DNA of 64,000 nucleotides, from positions 4,260,001 to 4,324,000 of the forward strand of contig NZ_JRKM01000001.1 of assembly GCF_000768065.1 (NCBI RefSeq), written 5' to 3'. The DNA comes from Aquabacterium sp. NJ1 (GTDB taxonomy: Bacteria; Pseudomonadota; Gammaproteobacteria; Burkholderiales; Burkholderiaceae_C). Positions 29,233 through 37,612 of this stretch are shown piece by piece. The first letter of the stretch is position 1; the number at the start of each line of letters is the position of its first letter. The notes under the pieces are model-generated. The model did not search any database. It was not told where the DNA came from and saw nothing but the letters and a program-made list of their open reading frames with translations. Position numbers and translations under genes: made by a program.

Positions 29233-29811
29233 TCAGCCCTGTGCCTCGTAGTACAACTTGGCAAGCTCGAGAAGATTTTGAGGCCCTTCTCCCTCATTGA
29301 CCTGGCCAAATCTTGCACGTGCGGTAATGTTCTCGGCACAGGCCGACCAATGAACATTGGCGCCACCAGGGAATTCATATTGTAAGTTGGCAAGAAAGTC
29401 TTCCAGCGATCCAACGCGGTCCACTGTAAATAGTTTGTGCCCTTCTGCAGGCTTGCCCGTTTTGTTTCTGCGAGGAGGGAGAATCATCAGGTTTGCAATC
29501 TTCTCGCCAGCTTCGTAGGTAATTGGCAATTTCAATTCGGCACCAGATGCGCCGTACTGGTTAACCTTGGCATACGCCTCCTGAAAATGGCCTGAATCTA
29601 TCAGGTTTCCAATTGAATCATCCAGAAGCCACAACGATGGGTCTGCTCCGGTTCCACGGTGCCACGTCCAAACCGTCACAGTGAATCGGGCTGGAATAGT
29701 GATGAATTTTCTGATAAAGGTTTTCGGATCTCCAGGAAATGCTCCGTGCCCGGATAGGATGACAACATTATTTTGAAAAACTGTCTCGGTCAATGACAAG
29801 GTTTTTGGCAT
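29233..29811 (-). CDS. protein resembling the putative adhesin Stv domain
   Basis: 192-residue protein of visibly lower GC than the window. It opens with a hydrophobic strand and VVILSGHGAFPGDPKTF, then ARFTVTVWTWHRGTG, and ends with GANVHWSACAEN. This SGHG...HWSAC layout recalls the 'putative adhesin (Stv)' domain found in polymorphic secreted proteins, but I am unsure. No signal peptide. Flanked by an AT-richer spacer of 300 bases, so recent acquisition is likely. Confidence 0.5.
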   Translation of the reverse strand: MPKTLSLTETVFQNNVVILSGHGAFPGDPKTFIRKFITIPARFTVTVWTWHRGTGADPSLWLLDDSIGNLIDSGHFQEAYAKVNQYGASGAELKLPITYEAGEKIANLMILPPRRNKTGKPAEGHKLFTVDRVGSLEDFLANLQYEFPGGANVHWSACAENITARARFGQVNEGEGPQNLLELAKLYYEAQG

Positions 29812-30113
29812 TGGGGCCTCCTGTTGAAAATTCTAAGGATGCGGTAGTTACATGAAGAAGGTCGTATGTTGTGCGCGTGAATATTGTTTTGTTGACCGGC
29901 CCTTATTCTCACCTTCGTGAGGGCCTCCTTGAATACATCGCAGAAGTCTTTCGCAAGCGTAGCCCAGCGGGCCGGTAAAGGTCGTAGAGCCGTTGAGAAG
30001 AGAAGGGGTTTGCGAGGGGGGGATTTTTGGGTGCTGTAGATTGGTGTTCACAATGTCAACATTGTGTGCTTAAATCCATCCCATCGCAGCCAACGCCGAT
30101 GATGGAGCCCCGC
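29812..30113. other. AT-richer spacer without a convincing gene
   Basis: About 300 bases with lower GC than the surroundings. I see no coding frame with family resemblance. It holds the upstream regions of the adhesin-like gene (minus) and the FAD oxidoreductase gene (plus), including the inverted repeat at 30049-30066. Confidence 0.6.
30049..30066. promoter_or_regulatory. operator-like inverted repeat before the FAD oxidoreductase gene
   Basis: CACAATG-TCAA-CATTGTG is a perfect 7-bp inverted repeat with a 4-base spacer, 48 bases before the ATG at 30114. This is the size of a dimeric repressor site, but no adjacent regulator gene points to the protein. Confidence 0.5.
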
Positions 30114-31811
30114 ATGAGCCACGCCAAAGCTGACAAAGCCAACTGCCCGCGCATCGGCACGCGCTACCGTGACTGGCGCCTCAATGGCCCTTACGACGCG
30201 CTCATCATCGGCTCCGGCATGGGTGGGCTCACCACGGCGGCCTTCCTGTCCGAGCTGGGCTGGAAGGTGGCGGTGCTGGAGCAGCACTACACCGCCGGCG
30301 GCTACACCCACAGCTACGAGCGCGAAGGCTATGAGTGGGATGTGGGCCTGCATTACGTGGGTGACATGGGTGCGCCCACCATGCCGCGCAAGCTGATGGA
30401 TTTCCTCACCGGCGGCCGCCTGCAATGGGCCGCCATGGACCAGGCTTACGACCGCTTCTTCATCGGCGACAAGGTGTTTGACGCGCTGGCAGGCAAGCAG
30501 GCCTACCGCGACGAGCTGGTGCGCCGCTTCCCGCAAGAGGCCAAGGCCATCGACCGCTACATGGCCCGGCTGGCCGAGGTCAAGAAATACGTGCCCCTGT
30601 TCACCATGGCGCGCCTGCTCACGCCCTGGCAGCGCAAGCTGGCCCAGCCGCTGCTCAACATGCTGCTACCACGCAGCTTCGGCATGACCACCGGCGCCGT
30701 GCTGGCGGAGCTCACGCGCAACCCTGATCTGTTGGCGGTGCTCACGGGCCAGTGGGGTGACTACGGCATGTCGCCCAATCAGTCGTCTTTCATCATCCAT
30801 GCGCTGGTGGCCAGCCATTATCTGCACGGGGGCTACTACCCGGTGGGCGGCAGCTGGCGCATTGCCGAGGCCATCCTGCCCAAGATCCGCGCGGCTGGTG
30901 GCGAGGTGTTCACGTATGCCCGAGTCAAGCAGATCGTGTCCGAGCAAGGCCAGGTCAATGGCGTGCTGATGGAAGATGGCACCCGCATCGATTGCGCCTG
31001 CGTGGTCTCCAGTGCCGGCGTGTTCAACACCTTCGGGCACTTGCTGCCCGCAGCCGCGGTGCAGCGCGCGGGTTATGACCAGTTGCTGCCCAAGGTCAAG
31101 CCCAGTGCAGCCCACCTGGGTGTCTACATTGGCCTCAAGCAGACGGCCGAAGAGCTGGGCCTGCCCAAGACCAATTTCTGGGTCTATCCAGGCAGTGATT
31201 TCGACGGCATCACCCAGCGCTTCATGGATGACCCGGATGCGCCGTTCCCCGTGGTCTACATCTCCTTTCCCTCGGCCAAGGACCCGGACTTTGCGCGGCG
31301 CTACCCCGGCAAGGCCACCATCGAGATCGTGGCGCCGACCAACTACGCCTGGTTCGAGAAGTGGGAAGACACCATCTGGGGCAAGCGCGGGCAGGACTAT
31401 GACGCCATGAAGGCCCAATGGGGTGAGCGCCTGATGGAGGTGCTGTACGACAAGTTGCCCCAACTGCGGGGCAAGGTCGACTACTTCGAGGTGTCCACCC
31501 CCTTGTCGACCAACTGGTTTGGCGGCTACCAGCGAGGCGAGCTGTATGGGCTGGACCATGACCCGCAGCGCTTCCAGCAGGACTGGTTGAGCCCGCGCAC
31601 CCGCATCCAGGGCCTGTGGCTGACAGGGCAGGATGTGCTGTCATGCGGCATCGTGGGCGCCATGATGGGTGGCGTGCTCACGGCCACGGCCGTGGCAGGC
31701 TTCAGGCAGATGGGGCCCGTGCTCAAGCGCGTCATGCAGGCGCAGGCCAATGGCGCCCGCCATGCCGGGCTTGGCGAGCAGGATGAGGCCGAGCGCGCCG
31801 CTCAGGCTTGA
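30114..31811 (+). CDS. FAD-dependent oxidoreductase of the phytoene desaturase/retinol saturase family
   Basis: 565-residue flavoprotein. The N-terminal dinucleotide fold is ALIIGSGMGGLTTAAFLSEL (GSGMGG about residues 33-38), followed by the VLEQHYTAGGYTHSYEREGY segment typical of the CrtI/all-trans-retinol 13,14-reductase group. The C-terminal FAD motif is GLWLTGQDVLSCGIVGAMMG. It probably acts on a carotenoid-like or other polyunsaturated lipid, but no crt gene is nearby. ATG at 30114 is preceded by GGAG; earlier in-frame starts are possible. Confidence 0.85.
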   Translation: MSHAKADKANCPRIGTRYRDWRLNGPYDALIIGSGMGGLTTAAFLSELGWKVAVLEQHYTAGGYTHSYEREGYEWDVGLHYVGDMGAPTMPRKLMDFLTGGRLQWAAMDQAYDRFFIGDKVFDALAGKQAYRDELVRRFPQEAKAIDRYMARLAEVKKYVPLFTMARLLTPWQRKLAQPLLNMLLPRSFGMTTGAVLAELTRNPDLLAVLTGQWGDYGMSPNQSSFIIHALVASHYLHGGYYPVGGSWRIAEAILPKIRAAGGEVFTYARVKQIVSEQGQVNGVLMEDGTRIDCACVVSSAGVFNTFGHLLPAAAVQRAGYDQLLPKVKPSAAHLGVYIGLKQTAEELGLPKTNFWVYPGSDFDGITQRFMDDPDAPFPVVYISFPSAKDPDFARRYPGKATIEIVAPTNYAWFEKWEDTIWGKRGQDYDAMKAQWGERLMEVLYDKLPQLRGKVDYFEVSTPLSTNWFGGYQRGELYGLDHDPQRFQQDWLSPRTRIQGLWLTGQDVLSCGIVGAMMGGVLTATAVAGFRQMGPVLKRVMQAQANGARHAGLGEQDEAERAAQA

Positions 31812-31829
31812 GGCGCGGCGGGCGCCTCA
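31809..31829. terminator. hairpin between convergent genes
   Basis: TGAGGCGC-GGCGG-GCGCCTCA: a perfect 8-bp stem that includes the stop codon of the FAD oxidoreductase gene and reaches the stop of the convergent TPR-like gene. No T-run; probably a bidirectional barrier at the end of the fix operon. Confidence 0.5.
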
Positions 31830-32315
31830 TTGGCCGCTGGCTTTGATCAGCGCCTCAATGACCTCGGAGCCTGTGCCACCTTGCGGGTCCAGTTGCTGGA
31901 CCTTGGCCAGGTAGGCCCGTGCTGATTCGGGATCCTGGCGCCGCAGGCGGATGAAGGCCAGCGCCTTGAGCGTGAAGGCCCAGAAGCGCGCAGGGCCTGG
32001 CGTCATGAAGTCCGCCATGTCGGGCGTGACGATGCGCCAGTCATCGGGCAGGCCGGCCTGTTCGGCAGCCACCTCCAGCCCCTTGAGCGCGGCCAGTTCG
32101 GCTTGTTCAAAGTCCGCATGGCGCGCATGGAACTTGTAGAGCAGGTAGTACAGCGAAGGGCAATTGGGCGCGCAGACCTGGGCTGTCCACAGCAGGGCCA
32201 GCGCGCGTTCAGGCGTTTCTGCCACGCGTGCCTGTTCGACCAGGGACTTGACCTGCGGCGGCACGTCGCCGCCGAACAGGTCGGTCGATGATTCGCCGGT
32301 GAGGATGTTCACCAT
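31827..32315 (-). CDS. small TPR-like protein at the end of the nifV-fixABCX operon
   Basis: 162-residue soluble protein of helical repeats resembling degenerate TPRs (PERALALLWTAQVCAPNCPS, FWAFTLKALAFIRLRRQDPE, SARAYLAKVQQLDPQGG). The last repeat fits the TPR pattern best. Its ATG overlaps the end of the ferredoxin gene by seven bases, so it is translationally coupled to it. Function unknown; a partner-binding role for the adjacent ferredoxin is an inference. Confidence 0.75.
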   Translation of the reverse strand: MVNILTGESSTDLFGGDVPPQVKSLVEQARVAETPERALALLWTAQVCAPNCPSLYYLLYKFHARHADFEQAELAALKGLEVAAEQAGLPDDWRIVTPDMADFMTPGPARFWAFTLKALAFIRLRRQDPESARAYLAKVQQLDPQGGTGSEVIEALIKASGQ

Positions 32316-32632
32316 GCCCCCGCCGAGGCCGCCAGGCGGGTCACCACTTCGCCACCCAGCAGGTGCTTCTCGAAGATCTCGGGCACGTCTTCCGGCTTGA
32401 CGCGGCTGTAGAGCACGCTGTCGGGGAAGACGAGCACGTTGACACCGCCATCACAAGGGCCCAGGCAACCGGAGTAGGTCACGCCCACTTGTTCATAGGC
32501 GTTGCGCACCTGCAGTTCCTTCCAGAAGGCCTGCAGCACGGCCTGGCTGCCCTGTGCAGCACAGCAGCCCCGAGGGTGCCCGGGTGGGCGTTGTTGAGAG
32601 CACACGAAGACACTGCGTTCGGGGCGAGACAT
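32309..32632 (-). CDS. thioredoxin-like [2Fe-2S] ferredoxin
   Basis: 107-residue protein of the thioredoxin-like [2Fe-2S] ferredoxin family (Shethna I / Aquifex Fd type). Ligand cysteines are C11 (VFVCSQQRP), C23 or C24 (HPRGCCAAQ), C56 and C60 (SGCLGPCDGG). A good AAAGGA site precedes the ATG. It follows fixX and so may be an alternative low-potential carrier or a nitrogenase-protective protein; in Azotobacter FeSII-type protection is a different protein, so that role is only a suggestion. Confidence 0.87.
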   Translation of the reverse strand: MSRPERSVFVCSQQRPPGHPRGCCAAQGSQAVLQAFWKELQVRNAYEQVGVTYSGCLGPCDGGVNVLVFPDSVLYSRVKPEDVPEIFEKHLLGGEVVTRLAASAGAW

Positions 32633-32644
32633 GGCGTTTTCCTT

Positions 32645-32944
32645 TTAGCCAAACTTGAAGAGGATGCCGTGGCCGCCGCGTGGGTACTCCCACGCCACAT
32701 TGCTGTGTTCGGAGCAGATGATGCGGCAGCTGCCGCATTCCAGGCAGCCGTCGGTGATCAGGGTCACCGCGCCATTGCCTTCGGCCTTGTAGCAGGAGGC
32801 CGGGCAGATGAAGGTGCACGAGCGGTCCTTGCATTCGCTGCGGCACACCTCGGCATCCTTGATCTGGATGTGGGGGCGGCCGGCGTCGACCTTGTAGCGG
32901 TTCTGGAAGAGCTTTTCTTCCACGTTCACATTGAGGGGGATCAT
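32645..32944 (-). CDS. fixX: ferredoxin-like protein FixX
   Basis: 99-residue [4Fe-4S] ferredoxin-like subunit of the FixABCX electron-bifurcating complex. Cysteines C34, C38, C43, C47, C51 form the first group and C67-x2-C70-x2-C73-x3-C77 (CLECGSCRIIC) the second. FixX carries the low-potential electron from FixAB/FixC to ferredoxin or flavodoxin for nitrogenase. AGGAG precedes the ATG. 35 bases after fixC. Confidence 0.95.
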   Translation of the reverse strand: MIPLNVNVEEKLFQNRYKVDAGRPHIQIKDAEVCRSECKDRSCTFICPASCYKAEGNGAVTLITDGCLECGSCRIICSEHSNVAWEYPRGGHGILFKFG

Positions 32945-32979
32945 GGTGTCACTCCTGAGTCAAGGTGTGGAAGGGCTGA

Positions 32980-34287
32980 TCAACGGAAGGCGCGCCACAG
33001 CTTGAAGGCGTCGCCCACCAGACCGCTGAAGGTGCGCGCCGTCTTGAAGCTGGAGAAGATTTCGCGCTCCTTGGTCTTCTTGTCGACGTTGTCCACCGTC
33101 ACCATGGTGCGGGCCGCCTTGTTGAGCAGCTCGGGGTAGGTGGTGAAGAACTGCGGGTTGTCGTGGAAGACCTTGGGCATGTCGCGGTACTTCTTGAGGT
33201 CCTTCATCACGAAGGATTCGTCCAGCGCCTTCTGGTAGGCCTTGAGCGCGGCTTCATTGCATTCCTTGCCGGCGGCCTTGGCATTGATCACGGTCTCGGC
33301 AGCAAGACGCCCCGTGGTCATGGCCAGGTTGGAGCCCTCGCGGTGCACGGCGTTCACGAAGCCGCCCGAGTCACCCACGATCATCCAACCGTTGCCATAC
33401 ACCTTGGGCACGGCGAAGAAGCCGCCCTCGGGGATCAGGTGGGCGCAGTACTCCTTCATCTCGCCGCCCTGAATCAGCGGTGCCACGGAGGGGTGTTGCT
33501 TGAGCTGCTCCAGCAGGGTGTAGGGCGAGGTCTTGTTCTCGTTCTTCTTGAAGTCCGACAACATGCAACCGATGCCGATGGTGAGCGAATCCTTGTTGGT
33601 GTAGAGGAAGCCCGTGCCCATCATGCCGTCGGTGATCTTGCCGACCATCTCGATGACCACGCCTTCTTCATCCTTGATGTTGAAGCGCTGCTGGATCAGC
33701 TCTTCGGGCATGAAGAGGATTTCCTTGACGGCCAGGGCCACGTTGTTGGCCTTGATCTCGCCATGGAAGCCGGCCTTGCGGGCCAGTGTGCTGTTGACAC
33801 CATCAGCCAGGATCACCACATCGGCGAACACATCGCCGGCCTCGCGGTCGCAGCGCACGCCCACCACCTTGTTGCCGTCCATGATCAGCTCTTGCACCGT
33901 GGTCTCGCAGATCAGCAGGGCGCCTGCTTCGCGCACCTTGGAGCTGAACCACTTGTCGAACTGCGCGCGGATGATGGTGTAACGGTTGTAGGGCGGCTTG
34001 TTGTAGTCCTCGCTGCGGAAGTGGCTGCCCACGAAGCTGGCGTCGTCCAGCACCCACATGCGTTGCTCGATGATGTGGCGCTCCAGCGGCGCGTCTTCGC
34101 GGAAGTCGGGGATGATGCGCTCCAGGGCATCGGCGTACAGGATGGCGCCTTGCACGTTCTTGGAGCCCGGGTACTCGCCACGCTCGATCTGCAGCACCTT
34201 CAGGCCCGCCTTGGCCGCGGTGTAGGCCGCCGCGTTGCCAGAGGGGCCGGCGCCCACGACGATCACATCAAAATCTTTCTTGCTCAT
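32980..34287 (-). CDS. fixC: FixC, ETF:quinone oxidoreductase-like flavoprotein
   Basis: 435-residue FAD protein with the N-terminal motif VIVVGAGPSGNAAAYTAAKAG and the later WMIVGDSGGFVNAVHREGSN. It is the quinone-reducing subunit of FixABCX, taking the high-potential electron of the bifurcated pair. Length and start (MSKKDFDVIVV) fit the family. AGGAG ribosome-binding site. Lies between fixB and fixX as in other diazotrophs. Confidence 0.96.
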   Translation of the reverse strand: MSKKDFDVIVVGAGPSGNAAAYTAAKAGLKVLQIERGEYPGSKNVQGAILYADALERIIPDFREDAPLERHIIEQRMWVLDDASFVGSHFRSEDYNKPPYNRYTIIRAQFDKWFSSKVREAGALLICETTVQELIMDGNKVVGVRCDREAGDVFADVVILADGVNSTLARKAGFHGEIKANNVALAVKEILFMPEELIQQRFNIKDEEGVVIEMVGKITDGMMGTGFLYTNKDSLTIGIGCMLSDFKKNENKTSPYTLLEQLKQHPSVAPLIQGGEMKEYCAHLIPEGGFFAVPKVYGNGWMIVGDSGGFVNAVHREGSNLAMTTGRLAAETVINAKAAGKECNEAALKAYQKALDESFVMKDLKKYRDMPKVFHDNPQFFTTYPELLNKAARTMVTVDNVDKKTKEREIFSSFKTARTFSGLVGDAFKLWRAFR

Positions 34288-34319
34288 GTCAGTGCTCCTG
34301 ATCGGTCATGGGGGTGGGG

Positions 34320-35429
34320 TCAAGCGACCTTCTTGATGCGCTGGTCGATGTGCGCCTGGAAGGCTTGCGTCAAGGCGGGCAGCACCTGCATGGCGTTGCC
34401 CACGATGCCGTAGTGCGCGAAGTCGAAGATCGGGGCGTTCGGGTCGGTGTTGATGGCCACGATGACGTCCGAGGCCTCCATGCCCACGCGGTGCTGGATG
34501 GCACCTGAAATGCCGGCGGCGATGTACAGCTTGGGGCGAACCGTCTTGCCGGTCTGGCCCACCTGGCGGTCCGCTTCGACCCAGCCGGCTTGCACGCAGG
34601 GGCGCGTGGCGCCGACCTCGCCGCCCAGCACGCGGGCCAGGTCGAACACCAGCTTGAAGTTGTCGGGGTTCTTCAAGCCCTTGCCACCGCTGACGATCAC
34701 GTCGGCATAAGGCAGGTTGATCTTGTTGGAGTTGGCGTCGGCAATGAAGTCCAGCAGCTTGGTGACGATGTTGGTTTCGATCAGGCCCAGTGCGTCTTCG
34801 CTGGTGGTGCCCGTGCGATCGGCCTCGGCGCGGGGCATGGCCATCACGCGCGGCCGCACGGTGGCCATTTGCGGGCGGTAGGCCAGGGTCATGATCGTGC
34901 ACAGCAGCGAGCCGCCAAAGGTGGGGCGTGTGGCCGCCAGCGCACGGGTGTTGGGGTCGATGGCCAGCTCGGTGCAGTCTGCCGTGAGGCCGGTGAGCAA
35001 GGTGGTGGCCACGGAGCCGGCCAGATCGCGGCCTTGCGAGGTGGCACCCAGCAGCACGATCTCGGGCTTGTACTTGTTGACCAGGTCCGTCAGGCCTTTG
35101 GTGAAAGGCTCGTTGCGGTAGCCGTTGAGCACGGTGTCGCGCATGATGTAGACGTGGTCGGCGCCGAAGGTGTGGGCCTCCTTGGCGAACTCGTCCAGGT
35201 TCTCATCGGGGCCGCCCAGCACCACGCCGCACAAGGGTGAGCCCAACTGGTCGGCCAGCTTGCGGCCTTCGCCCAGCAGCTCCCAGGACACGCTGTGCGC
35301 ATGGCCACGCTCGTGCTCGATGAACACCCACACGCCTTTGTAGGCCTTGAGCTCTTCAGACAGTTCCAGGTTGCGGCCGCGTCCGGCGGGCCTCAGTGCT
35401 GGCGTACTGGCGGGTTTGGCTTCACTCAT
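34320..35429 (-). CDS. fixB: FixB, electron transfer flavoprotein alpha subunit
   Basis: 369-residue ETF alpha subunit of FixABCX. The C-terminal FAD domain contains [20 protein letters not shown] and [20 protein letters not shown], with [20 protein letters not shown], the classical ETF-alpha signature. An N-terminal extension of about 28 residues rich in Pro/Arg precedes the domain. Forms the bifurcating flavin heterodimer with FixA. Confidence 0.96.
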   Translation of the reverse strand: MSEAKPASTPALRPAGRGRNLELSEELKAYKGVWVFIEHERGHAHSVSWELLGEGRKLADQLGSPLCGVVLGGPDENLDEFAKEAHTFGADHVYIMRDTVLNGYRNEPFTKGLTDLVNKYKPEIVLLGATSQGRDLAGSVATTLLTGLTADCTELAIDPNTRALAATRPTFGGSLLCTIMTLAYRPQMATVRPRVMAMPRAEADRTGTTSEDALGLIETNIVTKLLDFIADANSNKINLPYADVIVSGGKGLKNPDNFKLVFDLARVLGGEVGATRPCVQAGWVEADRQVGQTGKTVRPKLYIAAGISGAIQHRVGMEASDVIVAINTDPNAPIFDFAHYGIVGNAMQVLPALTQAFQAHIDQRIKKVA

Positions 35430-35495
35430 GATGGGGCTCCGAGGTAGGTGATGACAGCGTGGTGGACGGGGCTTGAATGAGGGACACGCATGGAG

Positions 35496-36344
35496 TCAGG
35501 CGCTGAACTTCTCGACCAGGTCCTGCTCCAGCGTGGGGTGGACGGTGAAGATGGACTGCAGCAGGTTGAGCGAGATGTCGCGCAGGCTGGAGTTTTCGAC
35601 GTTCATCATCTCGGCCTTCTCGGAGCGCGGGGTGGGCCCGAACACGCGGCTCACCACCGTGGGCGAACCCTTGAGGCCGATCTTGCTGATGTCTTCGATG
35701 CCGGCGTCGTCCTTGTTCCATTTGCGAACCTGGTAGGCCGCGGCGTGGATCATCGATGGCAGCGAGGCAAAACGCATCTCGTTGGTGTTCTCCAGCATCG
35801 TGATCAGGCAGGGCAGGGCGGTCTTGAGGATCTGCACGCCCCCTTCGCCACGGCGCTCCACGGTGATCGTGCCGGCCTCCAGGTCGGTCTCGACAATGCG
35901 GGAGACATAGGTCAGCAACTGCAGGCCCATGCGTTTGGCGATGCCCGGGCCCACCTGGGCGGTATCGCCGTCGATGGTTTGCTTGCCGGTGAAGACCATG
36001 TCCACCTTCTGCTCGCTGTTGAGCTTGCGGATGGCGGCGGCCAGCGCGTAGGAGGTGGCCAGCGTGTCGGCACCGGCAAAGGCGCGGTCGGTGACCAGCA
36101 CGGCGTCGTCGGCGCCAAAGGATACGCACTTGCGCAGGGCCTCTTCAGCTTGCGGCGGGCCCATGCAGATCACCGTGACCTTGCCGCCGAACTTGTCCTT
36201 CAGGCGCAGGGCTTCTTCCAGCGAGAACAAGTCATACGGGTTCACGATCGCCGGCACGCCCTGGCGCATGATGGTGTTGGTGACCGGGTGCACGCGGATC
36301 TGGGCCGAGTCCGGGACCTGTTTGATGCAGACGACGATGTGCAT
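35496..36344 (-). CDS. fixA: FixA, electron transfer flavoprotein beta subunit
   Basis: 282-residue ETF beta subunit: starts MHIVVCIKQVPDSAQIRVHP, with TGKQTIDGDTAQVGPGIAKR as the ETF-beta signature. With FixB it oxidises NADH and bifurcates electrons to FixC/quinone and FixX/ferredoxin. AGGAG precedes the ATG. Starts 42 bases after nifW; I see no separate promoter in that gap, so it is read from the nifV side. Confidence 0.96.
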   Translation of the reverse strand: MHIVVCIKQVPDSAQIRVHPVTNTIMRQGVPAIVNPYDLFSLEEALRLKDKFGGKVTVICMGPPQAEEALRKCVSFGADDAVLVTDRAFAGADTLATSYALAAAIRKLNSEQKVDMVFTGKQTIDGDTAQVGPGIAKRMGLQLLTYVSRIVETDLEAGTITVERRGEGGVQILKTALPCLITMLENTNEMRFASLPSMIHAAAYQVRKWNKDDAGIEDISKIGLKGSPTVVSRVFGPTPRSEKAEMMNVENSSLRDISLNLLQSIFTVHPTLEQDLVEKFSA

Positions 36345-36386
36345 GGTGCTCTCCTGCGAGGCGGGTTTTGTTTTGGTGGCGAGGGG

Positions 36387-36776
36387 TCAGGCAGCGTGTG
36401 ACGCAGTGGGCACGGCCGGCACGGTGTACGAAGGCACCGTGCCGCCTTGTGAGGGCAGCGTGGCCTTGAGGTTCTGCAGCGTCACGTGCTGGTGGCCATC
36501 GGCATCCTGGAAAACCTTGAACACCTTTTCTTGCGCGGGCGTGGACTTGACGAAGTCCTCATAGGCCTTGATCAACAGGCCCCGATAGCACTGGTAGAGC
36601 GCCTGCTCGTTGTTCTCGGGCAGATGCGGCTCCTGGCGGATGTACTGGTAGAAGCGCTTGAGGATGTGCAGGCGGCTGACGTTCACGACGGCCTTGTCAT
36701 AGGGCACGCCAAAGAAGGACAGAAAGTCTTCAGCTGCGGAGAGCTGACGCAGTTGCGCGGCAAAGGTGTCGGTCAT
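36387..36776 (-). CDS. nifW: nitrogenase-stabilising protein NifW
   Basis: 129-residue protein of the NifW family, which protects or helps assemble the MoFe protein. Recognised by LSAAEDFLSFFGVPYD near the N-terminus and LHILKRFYQYIRQE, then YRGLLIKAYEDFVKSTPAQEK cut here to its core. A C-terminal tail rich in Pro/Ser/Val follows. Two bases after cysE; AGGAG precedes the ATG. Confidence 0.95.
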   Translation of the reverse strand: MTDTFAAQLRQLSAAEDFLSFFGVPYDKAVVNVSRLHILKRFYQYIRQEPHLPENNEQALYQCYRGLLIKAYEDFVKSTPAQEKVFKVFQDADGHQHVTLQNLKATLPSQGGTVPSYTVPAVPTASHAA

Positions 36777-36778
36777 GA

Positions 36779-37612
36779 TCAGGCTCCTGTGGTGGATCTG
36801 GGGGACAGGCTGAAGGTGGGTTGCGAGCAGGTGTCATCGCAGGTGTGGCAAACAGACTCCACAGCGGCATCCTTGGATGCAAGCCCCTTGATGAGCTTGA
36901 GTTCGTGTTCCAGCTCGCTGATGCGATCCAGCAGGCAGCCAATGGCCTTGCCCACTGGATCAGGGATGAGGTGGTGGTCGAGATTGATGTCGCGGCCGGC
37001 CTTGCCGGTGCTGGCGGGCGTCTGGCGCACCACCACGCGGCCGGGGATGCCGACCACGGTGGCAGCGGCGGGCACGTTGTCGATGACCACGGAGTTGGCC
37101 GCCACGCGGGCGCGTTCGCCCACGGTGATGGCGCCCAGGATCTTGGCCCCAGCACCCACGACCACACCATGCCCGAGCGTCGGGTGGCGCTTGCCTGGGC
37201 GCCAGGTGGTGCCGCCCAGCGTCACGCCGTGGTAGAGCGTCACGTCATCACCGATCTCGGCGGTCTCGCCGATCACGACGCCTGCACCATGGTCGATGAA
37301 GAAGCGCCGGCCAATGCGGGCACCGGGGTGGATGTCGACATTGGTGAAGCCGCGCGCCATGAAGGACAGCCAACGTGGCAGGTAGCGCCAGCCACGCGTC
37401 CACAAGGCATGGGCCATGCGGTGCAGGGCCACGGCCTGCACACCGGGGTAGATGGTCCAGACCTCGAAGCGGCTGCGGGCGGCCGGGTCACGCGCCAGCA
37501 CGCAGGCCACGTCCTCGCGCAGGCAAGCCCACCACGATGGCATCGGCTCGGCGGTGGCCGCAGAAGCAGGCATCGCGGCCATGGCTTGCAGGGCAGGGTC
37601 TTCGCGCTTCAT
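36779..37612 (-). CDS. cysE: serine O-acetyltransferase CysE, nif-linked copy
   Basis: 277-residue left-handed beta-helix acetyltransferase making O-acetylserine for cysteine synthesis. Active-site region [20 protein letters not shown] with the catalytic His-Asp pair, then [20 protein letters not shown] and the hexapeptide repeats. A C-terminal tail of about 80 residues is longer than in the housekeeping enzyme and ends with extra cysteines (CHTCDDTC). nif-linked CysE copies boost cysteine supply for Fe-S clusters. Its ATG overlaps the nifV stop (ATGA). Confidence 0.93.
   Translation of the reverse strand: MKREDPALQAMAAMPASAATAEPMPSWWACLREDVACVLARDPAARSRFEVWTIYPGVQAVALHRMAHALWTRGWRYLPRWLSFMARGFTNVDIHPGARIGRRFFIDHGAGVVIGETAEIGDDVTLYHGVTLGGTTWRPGKRHPTLGHGVVVGAGAKILGAITVGERARVAANSVVIDNVPAAATVVGIPGRVVVRQTPASTGKAGRDINLDHHLIPDPVGKAIGCLLDRISELEHELKLIKGLASKDAAVESVCHTCDDTCSQPTFSLSPRSTTGA

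Noticed and set aside
30045-30061. TGT...ACA before the FAD gene as a PpsR/CrtJ or NifA site
   Set aside because: Spacing is 11 bases, not the 12 or 10 these regulators need.
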